Below, one piece after another: positions 1 through 10,403 of a DNA stretch of 64,000 nucleotides. A model generated the notes under the pieces. That model saw nothing but the letters and a program-made list of their open reading frames with translations. It was not told the DNA's origin and ran no database searches. The stretch spans positions 310,001-374,000 of the forward strand of contig NZ_JAERQZ010000002.1 in the NCBI RefSeq assembly GCF_016735515.1, read 5' to 3'. The DNA comes from Piscinibacter sp. HJYY11 (GTDB taxonomy: Bacteria > Pseudomonadota > Gammaproteobacteria > Burkholderiales > Burkholderiaceae_C). A program made the translations under genes and the position numbers. Position 1 is the stretch's first letter, and every line of letters starts with the position of its first letter.

Positions 1-546
1 GTTGGCTTGCAAGAGCAGCTGGGCCATCGGCTTGCCCACCGTGTTGCTGCGGCCGATGACGACAGCGTGCTTGCCGCGCAGGTTGAGGCCGGTGGTTTCG
101 ATGAGCTTCATGCAGCCATAGGGCGTGCACGACTTGAAGCCGGGCAGGCCGCTCGCCAGTGCGCCGGCACTCTGGATGGAGAAGCCGTCGACGTCCTTGT
201 GCGGGGCGATGGCGGCGATGACCTTCTGCGGGTCGATGTGCTTGGGCACGGGCATCTGCACCAGGATGCCGTGGATCTTGGGGTCGGCATTGAGCTCGGC
301 GATGCGCTTCAAGAGCGCGGCTTCGCTCATGTCGGCGGGGTAGCGGTCGAGCAGGGAGTAGACGCCGCTGCCTTCGCAGTCCTTGACCTTGTGGCTCACG
401 TAGACCTGGCTGGCCGGGTCGTCACCGACCAGCACCACGGCGAGGCCGGGCTGGTGGCCGCGGGCGGTCAGCGCTGCGGCGCGCTCGGCCACTTCGCCAC
501 GGATCTTCTTGGCGAGAGCGTTGCCGTCGATGAGTTGTGCAGTCAT
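1..546 (-). CDS. folD: FolD, methylenetetrahydrofolate dehydrogenase/cyclohydrolase (3' part outside window)
   Basis: Bifunctional cytosolic enzyme of one-carbon metabolism that oxidises 5,10-methylene-THF with NADP and hydrolyses the methenyl product to 10-formyl-THF. The visible 182 residues begin [15 protein letters not shown] and include the substrate-binding stretch [13 protein letters not shown] with its catalytic lysine, the [13 protein letters not shown] motif, and the start of the nucleotide-binding fold ([12 protein letters not shown]). About 100 C-terminal residues lie beyond base 1. The start is the ATG (complement) at 544-546. It is the last visible gene of a minus-strand run behind a sensor kinase and a response regulator, but a good hairpin terminator separates it from the regulator, so it probably has its own promoter in the short gap. 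Identification is secure. Confidence 0.95.
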   Translation of the reverse strand, partial: MTAQLIDGNALAKKIRGEVAERAAALTARGHQPGLAVVLVGDDPASQVYVSHKVKDCEGSGVYSLLDRYPADMSEAALLKRIAELNADPKIHGILVQMPVPKHIDPQKVIAAIAPHKDVDGFSIQSAGALASGLPGFKSCTPYGCMKLIETTGLNLRGKHAVVIGRSNTVGKPMAQLLLQAN

Positions 547-577
547 GGGTGGTCCTCGATCTGGTAGTTGAAACTAA

Positions 578-603
578 AAAGGGCCGCTGTGGAGCGGCCC
601 TTT
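578..603 (-). terminator. Rho-independent terminator after the response regulator gene
   Basis: A perfect 10-bp inverted repeat (AAAGGGCCGC / GCGGCCCTTT) with a 6-nt loop. Read on the minus strand it runs into a T-rich stretch. It lies 15 nt past the regulator stop codon and 31 nt before the folD start, so it should end the kinase-regulator transcript. Confidence 0.85.
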
Positions 604-618
604 GAGATGTGTTGTGGC

Positions 619-1245
619 TTATGCCTTGGTCTGCTGGGCGCCCAGCGCGATCTTGAGGAGATCGGCCACGGTGTTGGCGTTGAGCTTTTCCATGATGTTG
701 GCGCGGTGCGCCTCCACCGTCTTGATGCTGATGCCCAGGTCGTCGGCGATCTGCTTGTTCAGGCGGCCGGCAACGATGCGCTCGAGCACCTGCGATTCAC
801 GCGTGGTCAGGCGCGAGAGCAGGGCGTCGCGACTGGCGGCTTCCTGGTGGTGCGAGAAGGCGCTGCGGGCCTGGTCGAGCATGCGCTCCACGAGGTTGAG
901 CAGCTCTTCTTCCTTGAACGGCTTCTCGATGAAGTCCATCGCGCCCTTCTTCATGGTGCTCACCGCCATGGGCACGTCGCCATGGCCGGTGATGAAGACG
1001 ACCGGCAGCGGCGACTTGCGCTCGAGCAGGCGGTCTTGCAGCTCCAGGCCGCTCATGCCGTCCATGCGGATGTCGGCGATCAGGCAGGCGACTTCGCGCG
1101 GGTCGAAGCGGGAGAGGAAGGATTCGGAAGAGTCGAAGCACTTGACCCGGTAGTCCTTGCCTTCGAGCAGCCATTGCAAGGAATCACGAACCGCCTCGTC
1201 GTCGTCGACCACGTAGACGGTGCCCTTCTTGGGAATCAGACTCAT
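619..1245 (-). CDS. FixJ/TtrR-type response regulator
   Basis: Cytoplasmic two-component transcription factor of 208 residues. Residues 8-120 form a receiver domain with the acidic pocket VVDDDE and phospho-acceptor Asp58 (LIADIRMDG); a conserved Thr (FITGHGD) and Lys (IEKPFK) complete the active site. Residues 145-200 form a LuxR/FixJ helix-turn-helix (LTTRESQVLERI, NKQIADDLGISIKTVEAHR). It begins 10 nt after the stop of the sensor kinase gene, so the two are co-transcribed and presumably partners. The target is unknown. The divergent pyruvate dehydrogenase operon is the obvious candidate by position, which is inference only. Confidence 0.93.
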   Translation of the reverse strand: MSLIPKKGTVYVVDDDEAVRDSLQWLLEGKDYRVKCFDSSESFLSRFDPREVACLIADIRMDGMSGLELQDRLLERKSPLPVVFITGHGDVPMAVSTMKKGAMDFIEKPFKEEELLNLVERMLDQARSAFSHHQEAASRDALLSRLTTRESQVLERIVAGRLNKQIADDLGISIKTVEAHRANIMEKLNANTVADLLKIALGAQQTKA

Positions 1246-1255
1246 GTGTGCTGTC

Positions 1256-3787
1256 TCATGTCAGGGCCGCTTCGAGGCCCGTGGATTTGGCGGTTTCGAC
1301 CGGCAGCGTAAAGGTAAAACGGCAGCCGACAGCGAGGTCGCCATTGTAGAGGTTCTGGGCCCGGATCCGGCCCCGGTGGCTCTCGATGATGGAGCGGCAC
1401 AACGACAGGCCGATGCCCAGGCCTTCGACCTTGGTCGAGAAGAAGGCTTCGTAGAGCCGGTTGATGACTTCTTCCTTCAAGCCCGGGCCCGAATCGGTGA
1501 CGCCGAACTCGATCACGCCGCCTTCTTCCGGCGTGTGCTTGGGCACCACGCGCAGCTCGATGTTGCGGCGGGCGGGTGGCAGCCCGGCCATGTCGATGGC
1601 TTCGGCGGCGTTCTTGAGCAGGTTGAGGATCACCTGCTCGATGAGGATCGGGTCGACCATCAGCGTCGGCAGGCGCTGGGCCACGTAGACGTGCAGCGAG
1701 ACGTTGCGCCGGCGCAGCTCGATGCCGGCGAGGTCGACCGCGTCGTCGACGATGGTGCGGGCCTCGGCCGCCTGGCGCTGCGGTTCGCTGCGCTTCACGA
1801 AGGCGCGGATGCGGCGGATGATCTGCGCGGCGCGGTCGGCCTGCTTCGCGGTCTTTTCCAGCGCGGCGACGAGGTCGTCTTTTCCGATGGCGTCGCTCTT
1901 CACGCGCGAGACCATGCCGTTGCAGTAGTTGGTGATGGCGGTCAGCGGCTGGTTGAGCTCGTGGGCGACCGATGAGGCCATCTCGCCCATCGTCACCAGG
2001 CGGCTCGTGACCTGAGCTTTTTCGGCCTGCTGCTTGGCCTGCTCTTCGGCGTGGCGGCGGCTCGTCACGTCGGTCGCGATCAGCATCTGCGCGAGGCGGC
2101 CGTCGGTCCATTGCAGGTAGCGCGCGCGCACGTCGAACCACTTCTGCAGCGTCTCGACAAAGACTTCGCGCGTCTCGGAGCCGGCCTCGGTGAGCTCCTG
2201 CGTCGGCAGGCCGCCGAAGCTGTCGACCGAGTCACCCATGTCGGCAATCATCGGGAGACCCGGTTCGCCGCCGGCGAGCGTGCCGTGGCCTTGGGCATCG
2301 GCGCCGAACCAGAGGCGATACGAGCGGTTGGCGAAGAGCAACTCGCCCTGTTGCACCGAGAGCACCGACACGGCGGCGTCGAGCCCTTCCAGCACGGTGG
2401 TGAAGCGCTCGTGCGAGGCGGAGAGCTGGTCACGCACGCGCTTGGCCTCGGTGATGTTGGTCATCGAGGTCATCCAGCCGGTCTGCATGCCTTTCGGGTC
2501 GATCAGCGGCGAGACGTACATGCGCGCATCAAACAGCGTGCCGTCCTTGCGCATCGCCTTCACCTCGATGCCGCCAGCGGGGCTGCGGCCCTGCAGCTCC
2601 TGTTGCAGCAGGCGCATGTTTTCCTCGTAGCGATCGGGCGGCCAGTGCGGGAAGGGCGGCATGCGGCCGATCAGCTCATGCTCGCTGAAGCCCGTCATCG
2701 CGCAGAAGGCCGGGTTCACGTAGGTGATGCGTCCTTCCATGTCCATCGCGCGCATGCCGGTGAGCATGGAGTTTTCCATCGCGCGTCGGAAATTGGTTTC
2801 CGACACGAGCGTGGCTTGCATCTGCACGCGCCGGCGCATGTGGCGCCAGGTGCCGAGCAGCATCCACACGGTGAGCACCGACAGCGCCGAGACCATCCAG
2901 AAAAGCGTGTTGCTGATGAGGCCGATGGACGTGCGATAGCCCTGGCCGCGCAGCACGAGCCCGTTGCTCGCGGGTGCGAGCGGCACCTCGTGGACGATCG
3001 ACGCCGGCCTGGCTTTCTCGCCCGGTGTCATCGGCAGCGTGCTTGCAACGACCTGGCCCTGAGCGTCCACCAGCGTCATCGTGTGGCGCTTCGAGACCTC
3101 GGCAGGGATGAAGTAGCGCACCAGCGAATCAATCGAGTACTCGGCGATCAGCGTGCCCGAGAAGGCGCTGCGGTCGAGCAGCGGCACATGCACCTGGAAG
3201 ACGGCGTTGCCGTTCGCATCGGAGAAGGTGCGTGAATACACCGGCAGGCGCAGCTCGCGCGTGGCGCGGAAGGCCTGGTCGGGCTCGCTGTTGCGCGGGT
3301 CGGGCAGCGAGCGGCCGTTGTCCACGTAGGGCAGGCCGAGCTCGGAAAAGAGCGTGGTGGTCGAGTAGCTGGCCTTGCGCACGCGGGCCTGGTTGACCCA
3401 GATGAGGTTCGTGATCTCGGGCCGCTCGCGGGTGAAGCTGGCGGCCTGGCTCTGAAATTCCTCTTCGTCGATCTGGCGCGTGACGATCTCGCGCGCGATG
3501 CGCACCAGCTGCTCCTGGTTCTCGATCAGTCGCAGCCGCACCTGCTGCTGGGCGATCTCGGTGTCGCGCTTGACCGACTCCTGCTCGCGCTCGAACTCCT
3601 CGTTGCGCAGGTACCAGAAGGCCGAAATGATCGCTGCGAGGAACAGCAGCACCGAGACCAGCGGCCCGAGCGTCGCATAGCGGTCCTGCCGCGCGGGCGA
3701 CTGGCGGCGCCACCACCTGCCGACCAGGCGGCCAGCCCTCGCGGTGACAGGGCGACGTGGCGGGGAGGCTGGTGCGGGAGTGGACAT
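1256..3787 (-). CDS. Membrane-bound PAS-domain sensor histidine kinase
   Basis: Partner kinase of the following FixJ-type regulator, 843 residues. An N-terminal basic tail leads into a membrane segment at about 40-62. A periplasmic region of about 225 residues, probably a Cache-type ligand-binding domain, ends in a second membrane segment at about 290-312. Two PAS domains follow (about 325-450 and 455-575; the first has FCAMTGFSEHELIGR). A HisKA domain carries phospho-acceptor His609 in SSVAHELNQPLTAI. The HATPase domain (700-830) shows the N box NLLKNAAEAI and the glycine loops DSGPGL and GLGIGLSLC. The architecture resembles DctB/FixL-type kinases, but no heme-binding signature is evident, so the ligand is unknown. 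It is transcribed divergently from aceE with 150 bp between the genes. Confidence 0.92.
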   Translation of the reverse strand: MSTPAPASPPRRPVTARAGRLVGRWWRRQSPARQDRYATLGPLVSVLLFLAAIISAFWYLRNEEFEREQESVKRDTEIAQQQVRLRLIENQEQLVRIAREIVTRQIDEEEFQSQAASFTRERPEITNLIWVNQARVRKASYSTTTLFSELGLPYVDNGRSLPDPRNSEPDQAFRATRELRLPVYSRTFSDANGNAVFQVHVPLLDRSAFSGTLIAEYSIDSLVRYFIPAEVSKRHTMTLVDAQGQVVASTLPMTPGEKARPASIVHEVPLAPASNGLVLRGQGYRTSIGLISNTLFWMVSALSVLTVWMLLGTWRHMRRRVQMQATLVSETNFRRAMENSMLTGMRAMDMEGRITYVNPAFCAMTGFSEHELIGRMPPFPHWPPDRYEENMRLLQQELQGRSPAGGIEVKAMRKDGTLFDARMYVSPLIDPKGMQTGWMTSMTNITEAKRVRDQLSASHERFTTVLEGLDAAVSVLSVQQGELLFANRSYRLWFGADAQGHGTLAGGEPGLPMIADMGDSVDSFGGLPTQELTEAGSETREVFVETLQKWFDVRARYLQWTDGRLAQMLIATDVTSRRHAEEQAKQQAEKAQVTSRLVTMGEMASSVAHELNQPLTAITNYCNGMVSRVKSDAIGKDDLVAALEKTAKQADRAAQIIRRIRAFVKRSEPQRQAAEARTIVDDAVDLAGIELRRRNVSLHVYVAQRLPTLMVDPILIEQVILNLLKNAAEAIDMAGLPPARRNIELRVVPKHTPEEGGVIEFGVTDSGPGLKEEVINRLYEAFFSTKVEGLGIGLSLCRSIIESHRGRIRAQNLYNGDLAVGCRFTFTLPVETAKSTGLEAALT

Positions 3788-3937
3788 AGGCGGATTATCG
3801 AGGGCGGCCTGATCCGGCCCTGTGTCCCGCTTTTGGGTACGTAGAAGTTCGTATTATGAAATGACGTAGCGCTATTTGAAAAAATTTGGACTTGTGGGAC
3901 ACTTCGCGCCAACCCTGAATCCAACAAGGAGACAAGC
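3788..3937. promoter_or_regulatory. Divergent control region between sensor kinase and aceE
   Basis: The 150-bp gap holds an AT-rich core (about 3848-3890) with a TATTAT hexamer at 3852-3857 that could be a -10 box for aceE; no convincing -35 is visible. At 3838-3853 lies the dyad-like TACGTAGAAGTTCGTA, which nearly recurs upstream of the lapE-like gene. A 7-bp inverted pair GTGTCCC (3822-3828) and GGGACAC (3896-3902) brackets the core. The aceE ribosome site AAGGAG is at 3926-3931, 6 nt before the ATG. That this region controls both genes is inference. Confidence 0.45.
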
Positions 3938-6646
<2,709 letters not shown>

Positions 6647-6669
6647 TCAGGCTTCGGAGACACAACAAC

Positions 6670-8031
6670 ATGGCGCTGGTGGAAGTGAAAGTCCCCGACA
6701 TCGGGGACTTCAAGGACGTCGAGATCATCGAAGTGCTGGTCAAGCCCGGTGACACGATCAAGGCCGAGCAATCGCTCGTCACCGTCGAGAGCGACAAGGC
6801 CTCGATGGAGATCCCGGCGTCGCACGCCGGCGTGGTGAAGGAGCTGAAGGTCAAGCTCGGCGACAAGATCAGCGAAGGCTCGCTGCTCCTGTTGGTCGAA
6901 GCGGCCGGCGGTGCCGCCGCAGCGGCGCCTGCACCGCAGTCAGAGCAAGACACCTCGAGCCAGAAGGTCGCCCCGGTCGAGCTGGCGGTCGCGCCGGCAC
7001 CGGCGCCCGTGCAGGCGCCGCCTCCGGCGGCCGCCGAGCGCACGGTGCCCACCGCCGCATTGCCGGCCCACGAGCCGACCGCCGCCCGCGATCACCTGCC
7101 GCATGCATCGCCCACCATCCGCAAGCTGGCGCGCGAGCTGGGTGTGCCGCTGGAAGAAGTGAAGGGCACGGGCCCCAAGGGCCGCATCACGCATGACGAC
7201 GTGCATGGCTTCGTCAAGGGTGTGATGGCGGGCGAGGTTCAGACCAAGGCGCAATCGGCCAAGCAGGGTGGTGCTGCAGCAAGCGGTGGCGGCAACTTCC
7301 CAGGCCTGCCGGCCTGGCCGACGGTCGACTTCGCCAAGTTCGGCCCCATCGAGCGCAAGGACCTCAGCCGCATCAAGAAGATCAGCGGCGCGGCCTTGCA
7401 CCGCAACTGGGTGATGATCCCGCACGTCACCAACCACGACAACGCCGACATCACCGAGCTCGAAGCCTTCCGCGTCCAGACCAACAAGGAAAACGAGAAG
7501 AGCGGCATCAAGGTCACGATGCTCGCCTTCGTGATCAAAGCCGTGGTGGCGGCACTCCGGAAATTCCCCGAGTTCAACGCCTCGCTCGACGGCGACCAGC
7601 TCGTGCTGAAGCAGTACTTCCACATCGGCTTCGCGGCCGACACGCCGAATGGCCTGGTCGTGCCCGTGCTGAAGGATGCCGACAAGAAAGGCATCCTGCA
7701 GATCAGCAAGGAGATGAGCGAACTGGCGGCCAAGGCACGCGACGGCAAGCTGGGGCCTGCCGACATGAGCGGCGGCTGCTTCTCGATCAGCTCGCTGGGC
7801 GGCATCGGTGGGCGCTACTTCTCGCCGATCATCAATGCACCCGAGGTGTCGATCCTCGGCCTCTCGCGCGGCGTGATGGAGCCGGTGTGGGACGGCAAGG
7901 CCTTCCAGCCGCGCCTGATGCTGCCGCTGAGCCTGAGCTACGACCACCGCGTGATCGACGGCGCTGCCGCCGCACGCTTCAATGCGTACCTCGCTCAAGT
8001 TCTGGCCGACTTCAGGAGAGTCCTCCTGTGA
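6670..8031 (+). CDS. aceF: Pyruvate dehydrogenase E2, dihydrolipoyllysine acetyltransferase
   Basis: Structural core of the pyruvate dehydrogenase complex; transfers the acetyl group from lipoyl-lysine to CoA. The 453 residues contain a single N-terminal lipoyl domain (about 1-78; lipoyl Lys43 in VESDKASME), an Ala/Pro-rich linker, a peripheral-subunit-binding domain (about 143-178, SPTIRKLARELGVPLEEV) and the catalytic domain (about 220-453) ending in the DHRVIDGAAAARF motif. Having one lipoyl domain instead of the three in E. coli is offset by a second one fused to E3 downstream. Its TGA at 8029-8031 overlaps the GTG start of the BPH gene at 8028, so translation is probably coupled. Confidence 0.97.
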   Translation: MALVEVKVPDIGDFKDVEIIEVLVKPGDTIKAEQSLVTVESDKASMEIPASHAGVVKELKVKLGDKISEGSLLLLVEAAGGAAAAAPAPQSEQDTSSQKVAPVELAVAPAPAPVQAPPPAAAERTVPTAALPAHEPTAARDHLPHASPTIRKLARELGVPLEEVKGTGPKGRITHDDVHGFVKGVMAGEVQTKAQSAKQGGAAASGGGNFPGLPAWPTVDFAKFGPIERKDLSRIKKISGAALHRNWVMIPHVTNHDNADITELEAFRVQTNKENEKSGIKVTMLAFVIKAVVAALRKFPEFNASLDGDQLVLKQYFHIGFAADTPNGLVVPVLKDADKKGILQISKEMSELAAKARDGKLGPADMSGGCFSISSLGGIGGRYFSPIINAPEVSILGLSRGVMEPVWDGKAFQPRLMLPLSLSYDHRVIDGAAAARFNAYLAQVLADFRRVLL

Positions 8032-8606
8032 CGACCGTGGTCGTCGTCAGAAAGGCGGGACAGGTGGCGATCGCCGGTGACAGCCTCGTCACCTTCGGCG
8101 ACACCCGCCTGCCGCATGGCTACGAAAGCAACGAAAAGCTCTTCAAGGTCGCGGACTCGTGGGTCGGCATGGCCGGTACCACCGCCCACTTCCCGGTGCT
8201 GCGCCGTGCGCTCAACTGGCTGCCGCCGGAAGAGCTGAAGCTGCATTCGCGCGACGAGGTGTTCGACACCTTCCTCAAGATCCACCCGAAGCTGAAGGAA
8301 GTCTTCTACCTGAACACCAAGGAAGAAGACGCCGACCCGTATGAGAGCTCGCAGCTCACCGCACTCATCGCGAATGCCAGCGGCATCTACGGCGTGTACT
8401 CGTACCGCGAGGTCTTCGAGTTCGACCGCTTCTGGGCCATCGGCTCGGGCCGCGCGTTTGCACTCGGTGCGATGTACACCGCCTTCGACCGCGCCAAGAC
8501 CGCGCGCGAGCTCGCCGAGATCGGCGTGAAGGCGGGCTGTGAATTCGACAAGAACTCCGACGGCCCCGTGAAGGTGCAGACGATCAAGCTCAAAGGAAAA
8601 GAGTGA
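8028..8606 (+). CDS. BPH-type proteasome homologue (Ntn-hydrolase, HslV-like)
   Basis: A 192-codon gene starting with GTG at 8028 inside the aceF stop. After removal of the initiator Met the chain would begin [10 protein letters not shown], matching the HslV/proteasome beta N-terminus whose Thr1 is the nucleophile. Asp17 ([12 protein letters not shown]) is in the HslV position, and a lysine at about 36 can align with catalytic Lys33 after a three-residue insertion. [12 protein letters not shown] stretch resembles the HslV GSGGNYALAAA region. No HslU ATPase or ClpX-like gene is adjacent. The family matches the betaproteobacteria proteasome homologue (BPH), a Thr-peptidase related to but distinct from HslV and Anbu. 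It lies between E2 and E3 genes and ends 2 nt before the lpdA ATG. Its substrate and any link to PDH are unknown. Confidence 0.83.
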   Translation: MTTVVVVRKAGQVAIAGDSLVTFGDTRLPHGYESNEKLFKVADSWVGMAGTTAHFPVLRRALNWLPPEELKLHSRDEVFDTFLKIHPKLKEVFYLNTKEEDADPYESSQLTALIANASGIYGVYSYREVFEFDRFWAIGSGRAFALGAMYTAFDRAKTARELAEIGVKAGCEFDKNSDGPVKVQTIKLKGKE

Positions 8607-8608
8607 CC

Positions 8609-10378
8609 ATGGCCGCCATTGAAATCAAGGTACCCGACATCGGCGACTTCAAGGACGTCGCCATCATCGAAGTGCTGGTCAAGCCCGGCGACAAGGTCGC
8701 GAAAGACCAGTCGCTGGTCACGGTGGAAAGCGACAAGGCGTCGATGGAGATCCCGTCGTCGCACGCCGGTGTCGTGAAGGAACTGAAGGTCAAGCTGGGC
8801 GACAAGATCAGCGAAGGCTCGCTGTTGTTGACGCTGGACGCAGAAGGCGCCGCGGCGCCTGCGCCGGCACCCGCCGCAGCAGCACCGGCCAAAGCCGCCG
8901 CCCCTGCTGCGGCACCGGCCGTGCCCGCACCTCAGGCCGCCACGCACAGTGGCGGCTCCGACCTCGAGTGCGACGTGCTCGTGCTCGGTGCCGGCCCCGG
9001 CGGCTACAGCGCGGCCTTCCGTGCCGCCGACCTCGGCCTGAAGACGGTGCTCGTCGAACGCTTCCCCACGCTCGGCGGCGTGTGCCTGAACGTCGGCTGC
9101 ATTCCTTCGAAGGCGCTGCTGCACGTGGCCGCGGTGATGGACGAGGTGAAGCACTTCGACGCGCTCGGCGTGAGCTTCGGTGAACCGAAGGTCGACCTCG
9201 CCAAGCTCAAGGCGCACAAGGACAAGGTGGTGGGCAAGCTCACCGGTGGCCTCACCGCGATGGCCAAGATGCGCAAGGTCACGGTGGTGCAGGGCACGGG
9301 CGAGTTCCTCGACCCGTACCACCTCGGCGTGACCAAGGCCGATGGTGGCAAGCAGGTCATCAAGTTCAGGAACGCGATCATCGCGGCCGGCTCCGAGGCG
9401 GTGAAGCTGCCCTTCCTGCCGAAGGACGACCCACGCATCGTCACCTCCACCGGCGCGCTCGAATTGCGCCAGGCCCCGAAGCGCATGCTCGTCATCGGCG
9501 GCGGCATCATCGGCCTGGAGATGGGCACGGTCTACAGCAGCACCGTGGGTGCGCGTCTCGACGTGGTGGAAATGCTCGATGGCCTGATGCAGGGCGCCGA
9601 CCGCGACCTGGTCAAGGTGTGGCAGAAGATGAATGCGCCGCGCTTCGACAACATCATGCTCAAGACCAAGACGGGCGGGGCCGAGGCCACCAAGGACGGC
9701 ATCCTCGTCAAGTTCGAAGGCGAAAACGCGCCCAAGGAACCGCAGCTCTATGACCTGGTCCTGCAGGCGGTGGGCCGTGTGCCCAACGGCAAGCGCATCG
9801 GTGCCGAGAAGGCCGGGGTCACGGTCAACGAGCGTGGCTTCATCCCGGTCGACATCCAGATGCGCACCAACGTGCCGCACATCTTCGCCATCGGCGACAT
9901 CGTCGGCCAACCGATGCTCGCGCACAAGGCGGTGCACGAAGGGCACGTGGCCGCCGAGGTCGCGTCAGGCGACACGCATGCGGCCTTCGATGCGCGTGTG
10001 ATCCCGAGCGTGGCCTACACCGACCCGGAAGTCGCCTGGGTTGGCCTCACCGAAGACGATGCCAAGGCACGCGGCATCAAGGTGAAGAAGGGCCACTTCC
10101 CGTGGACGGCTTCCGGCCGCGCGATCGCGAACACGCGCGACGAAGGCTTCACCAAGCTGCTCTTCGACCAGGAGACAGGCCGCATCGTCGGCGGCGCGAT
10201 CGTGGGCACGCATGCGGGCGACATGATCGGCGAAGTGGCCGTGGCGATCGAGATGGGCGCCGACGCGATCGACATCGGCAAGACGATCCACCCGCACCCG
10301 ACGCTGGGTGAAAGCCTCGGCATGGCCGCCGAGGCCGCCGAAGGTCACTGCACGGACCTGCCGCCGGTGAAACGTTGA
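8609..10378 (+). CDS. lpdA: Dihydrolipoyl dehydrogenase (E3) with N-terminal lipoyl domain
   Basis: FAD enzyme that reoxidises dihydrolipoyl groups of the PDH complex with NAD. The first 80 residues are a lipoyl domain almost copied from E2 (lipoyl Lys43 in VESDKASME), then an Ala/Pro hinge, then the flavoprotein: FAD fold [15 protein letters not shown], redox disulfide Cys159/Cys164 ([12 protein letters not shown]), NAD fold [14 protein letters not shown], and the C-terminal His-Glu pair in HPHPTLGES. At 589 residues it matches the lipoylated E3 known from Neisseria and Cupriavidus. The ATG at 8609 is preferred over a GTG at 8603 because it gives the standard lipoyl-domain N-terminus and sits at normal distance from AAAGGA at 8592-8597. 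Confidence 0.97.
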   Translation: MAAIEIKVPDIGDFKDVAIIEVLVKPGDKVAKDQSLVTVESDKASMEIPSSHAGVVKELKVKLGDKISEGSLLLTLDAEGAAAPAPAPAAAAPAKAAAPAAAPAVPAPQAATHSGGSDLECDVLVLGAGPGGYSAAFRAADLGLKTVLVERFPTLGGVCLNVGCIPSKALLHVAAVMDEVKHFDALGVSFGEPKVDLAKLKAHKDKVVGKLTGGLTAMAKMRKVTVVQGTGEFLDPYHLGVTKADGGKQVIKFRNAIIAAGSEAVKLPFLPKDDPRIVTSTGALELRQAPKRMLVIGGGIIGLEMGTVYSSTVGARLDVVEMLDGLMQGADRDLVKVWQKMNAPRFDNIMLKTKTGGAEATKDGILVKFEGENAPKEPQLYDLVLQAVGRVPNGKRIGAEKAGVTVNERGFIPVDIQMRTNVPHIFAIGDIVGQPMLAHKAVHEGHVAAEVASGDTHAAFDARVIPSVAYTDPEVAWVGLTEDDAKARGIKVKKGHFPWTASGRAIANTRDEGFTKLLFDQETGRIVGGAIVGTHAGDMIGEVAVAIEMGADAIDIGKTIHPHPTLGESLGMAAEAAEGHCTDLPPVKR

Positions 10379-10384
10379 TCGGAA

Positions 10385-10403
10385 AGCAACCCTAGCGGTT
10401 GCT
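10385..10403. terminator. Possible shared hairpin between convergent lpdA and the lapE-like gene
   Basis: AGCAACC (10385-10391) and GGTTGCT (10397-10403) form a 7-bp stem with a 5-nt loop in the 13-nt gap and over the stop codon of the minus-strand gene. There is no T-tract on either side, so efficiency is doubtful. Confidence 0.35.

Noticed and set aside
8028..8606. Assignment of the proteasome-like gene as HslV or Anbu
   Set aside because: No hslU neighbour, only a relaxed match around the catalytic lysine with an insertion, and shorter than Anbu; BPH fits better.
8603..8608. GTG at 8603 as the lpdA start
   Set aside because: It adds two residues before the standard lipoyl-domain start and sits too near the AAAGGA ribosome site; ATG 8609 is better.
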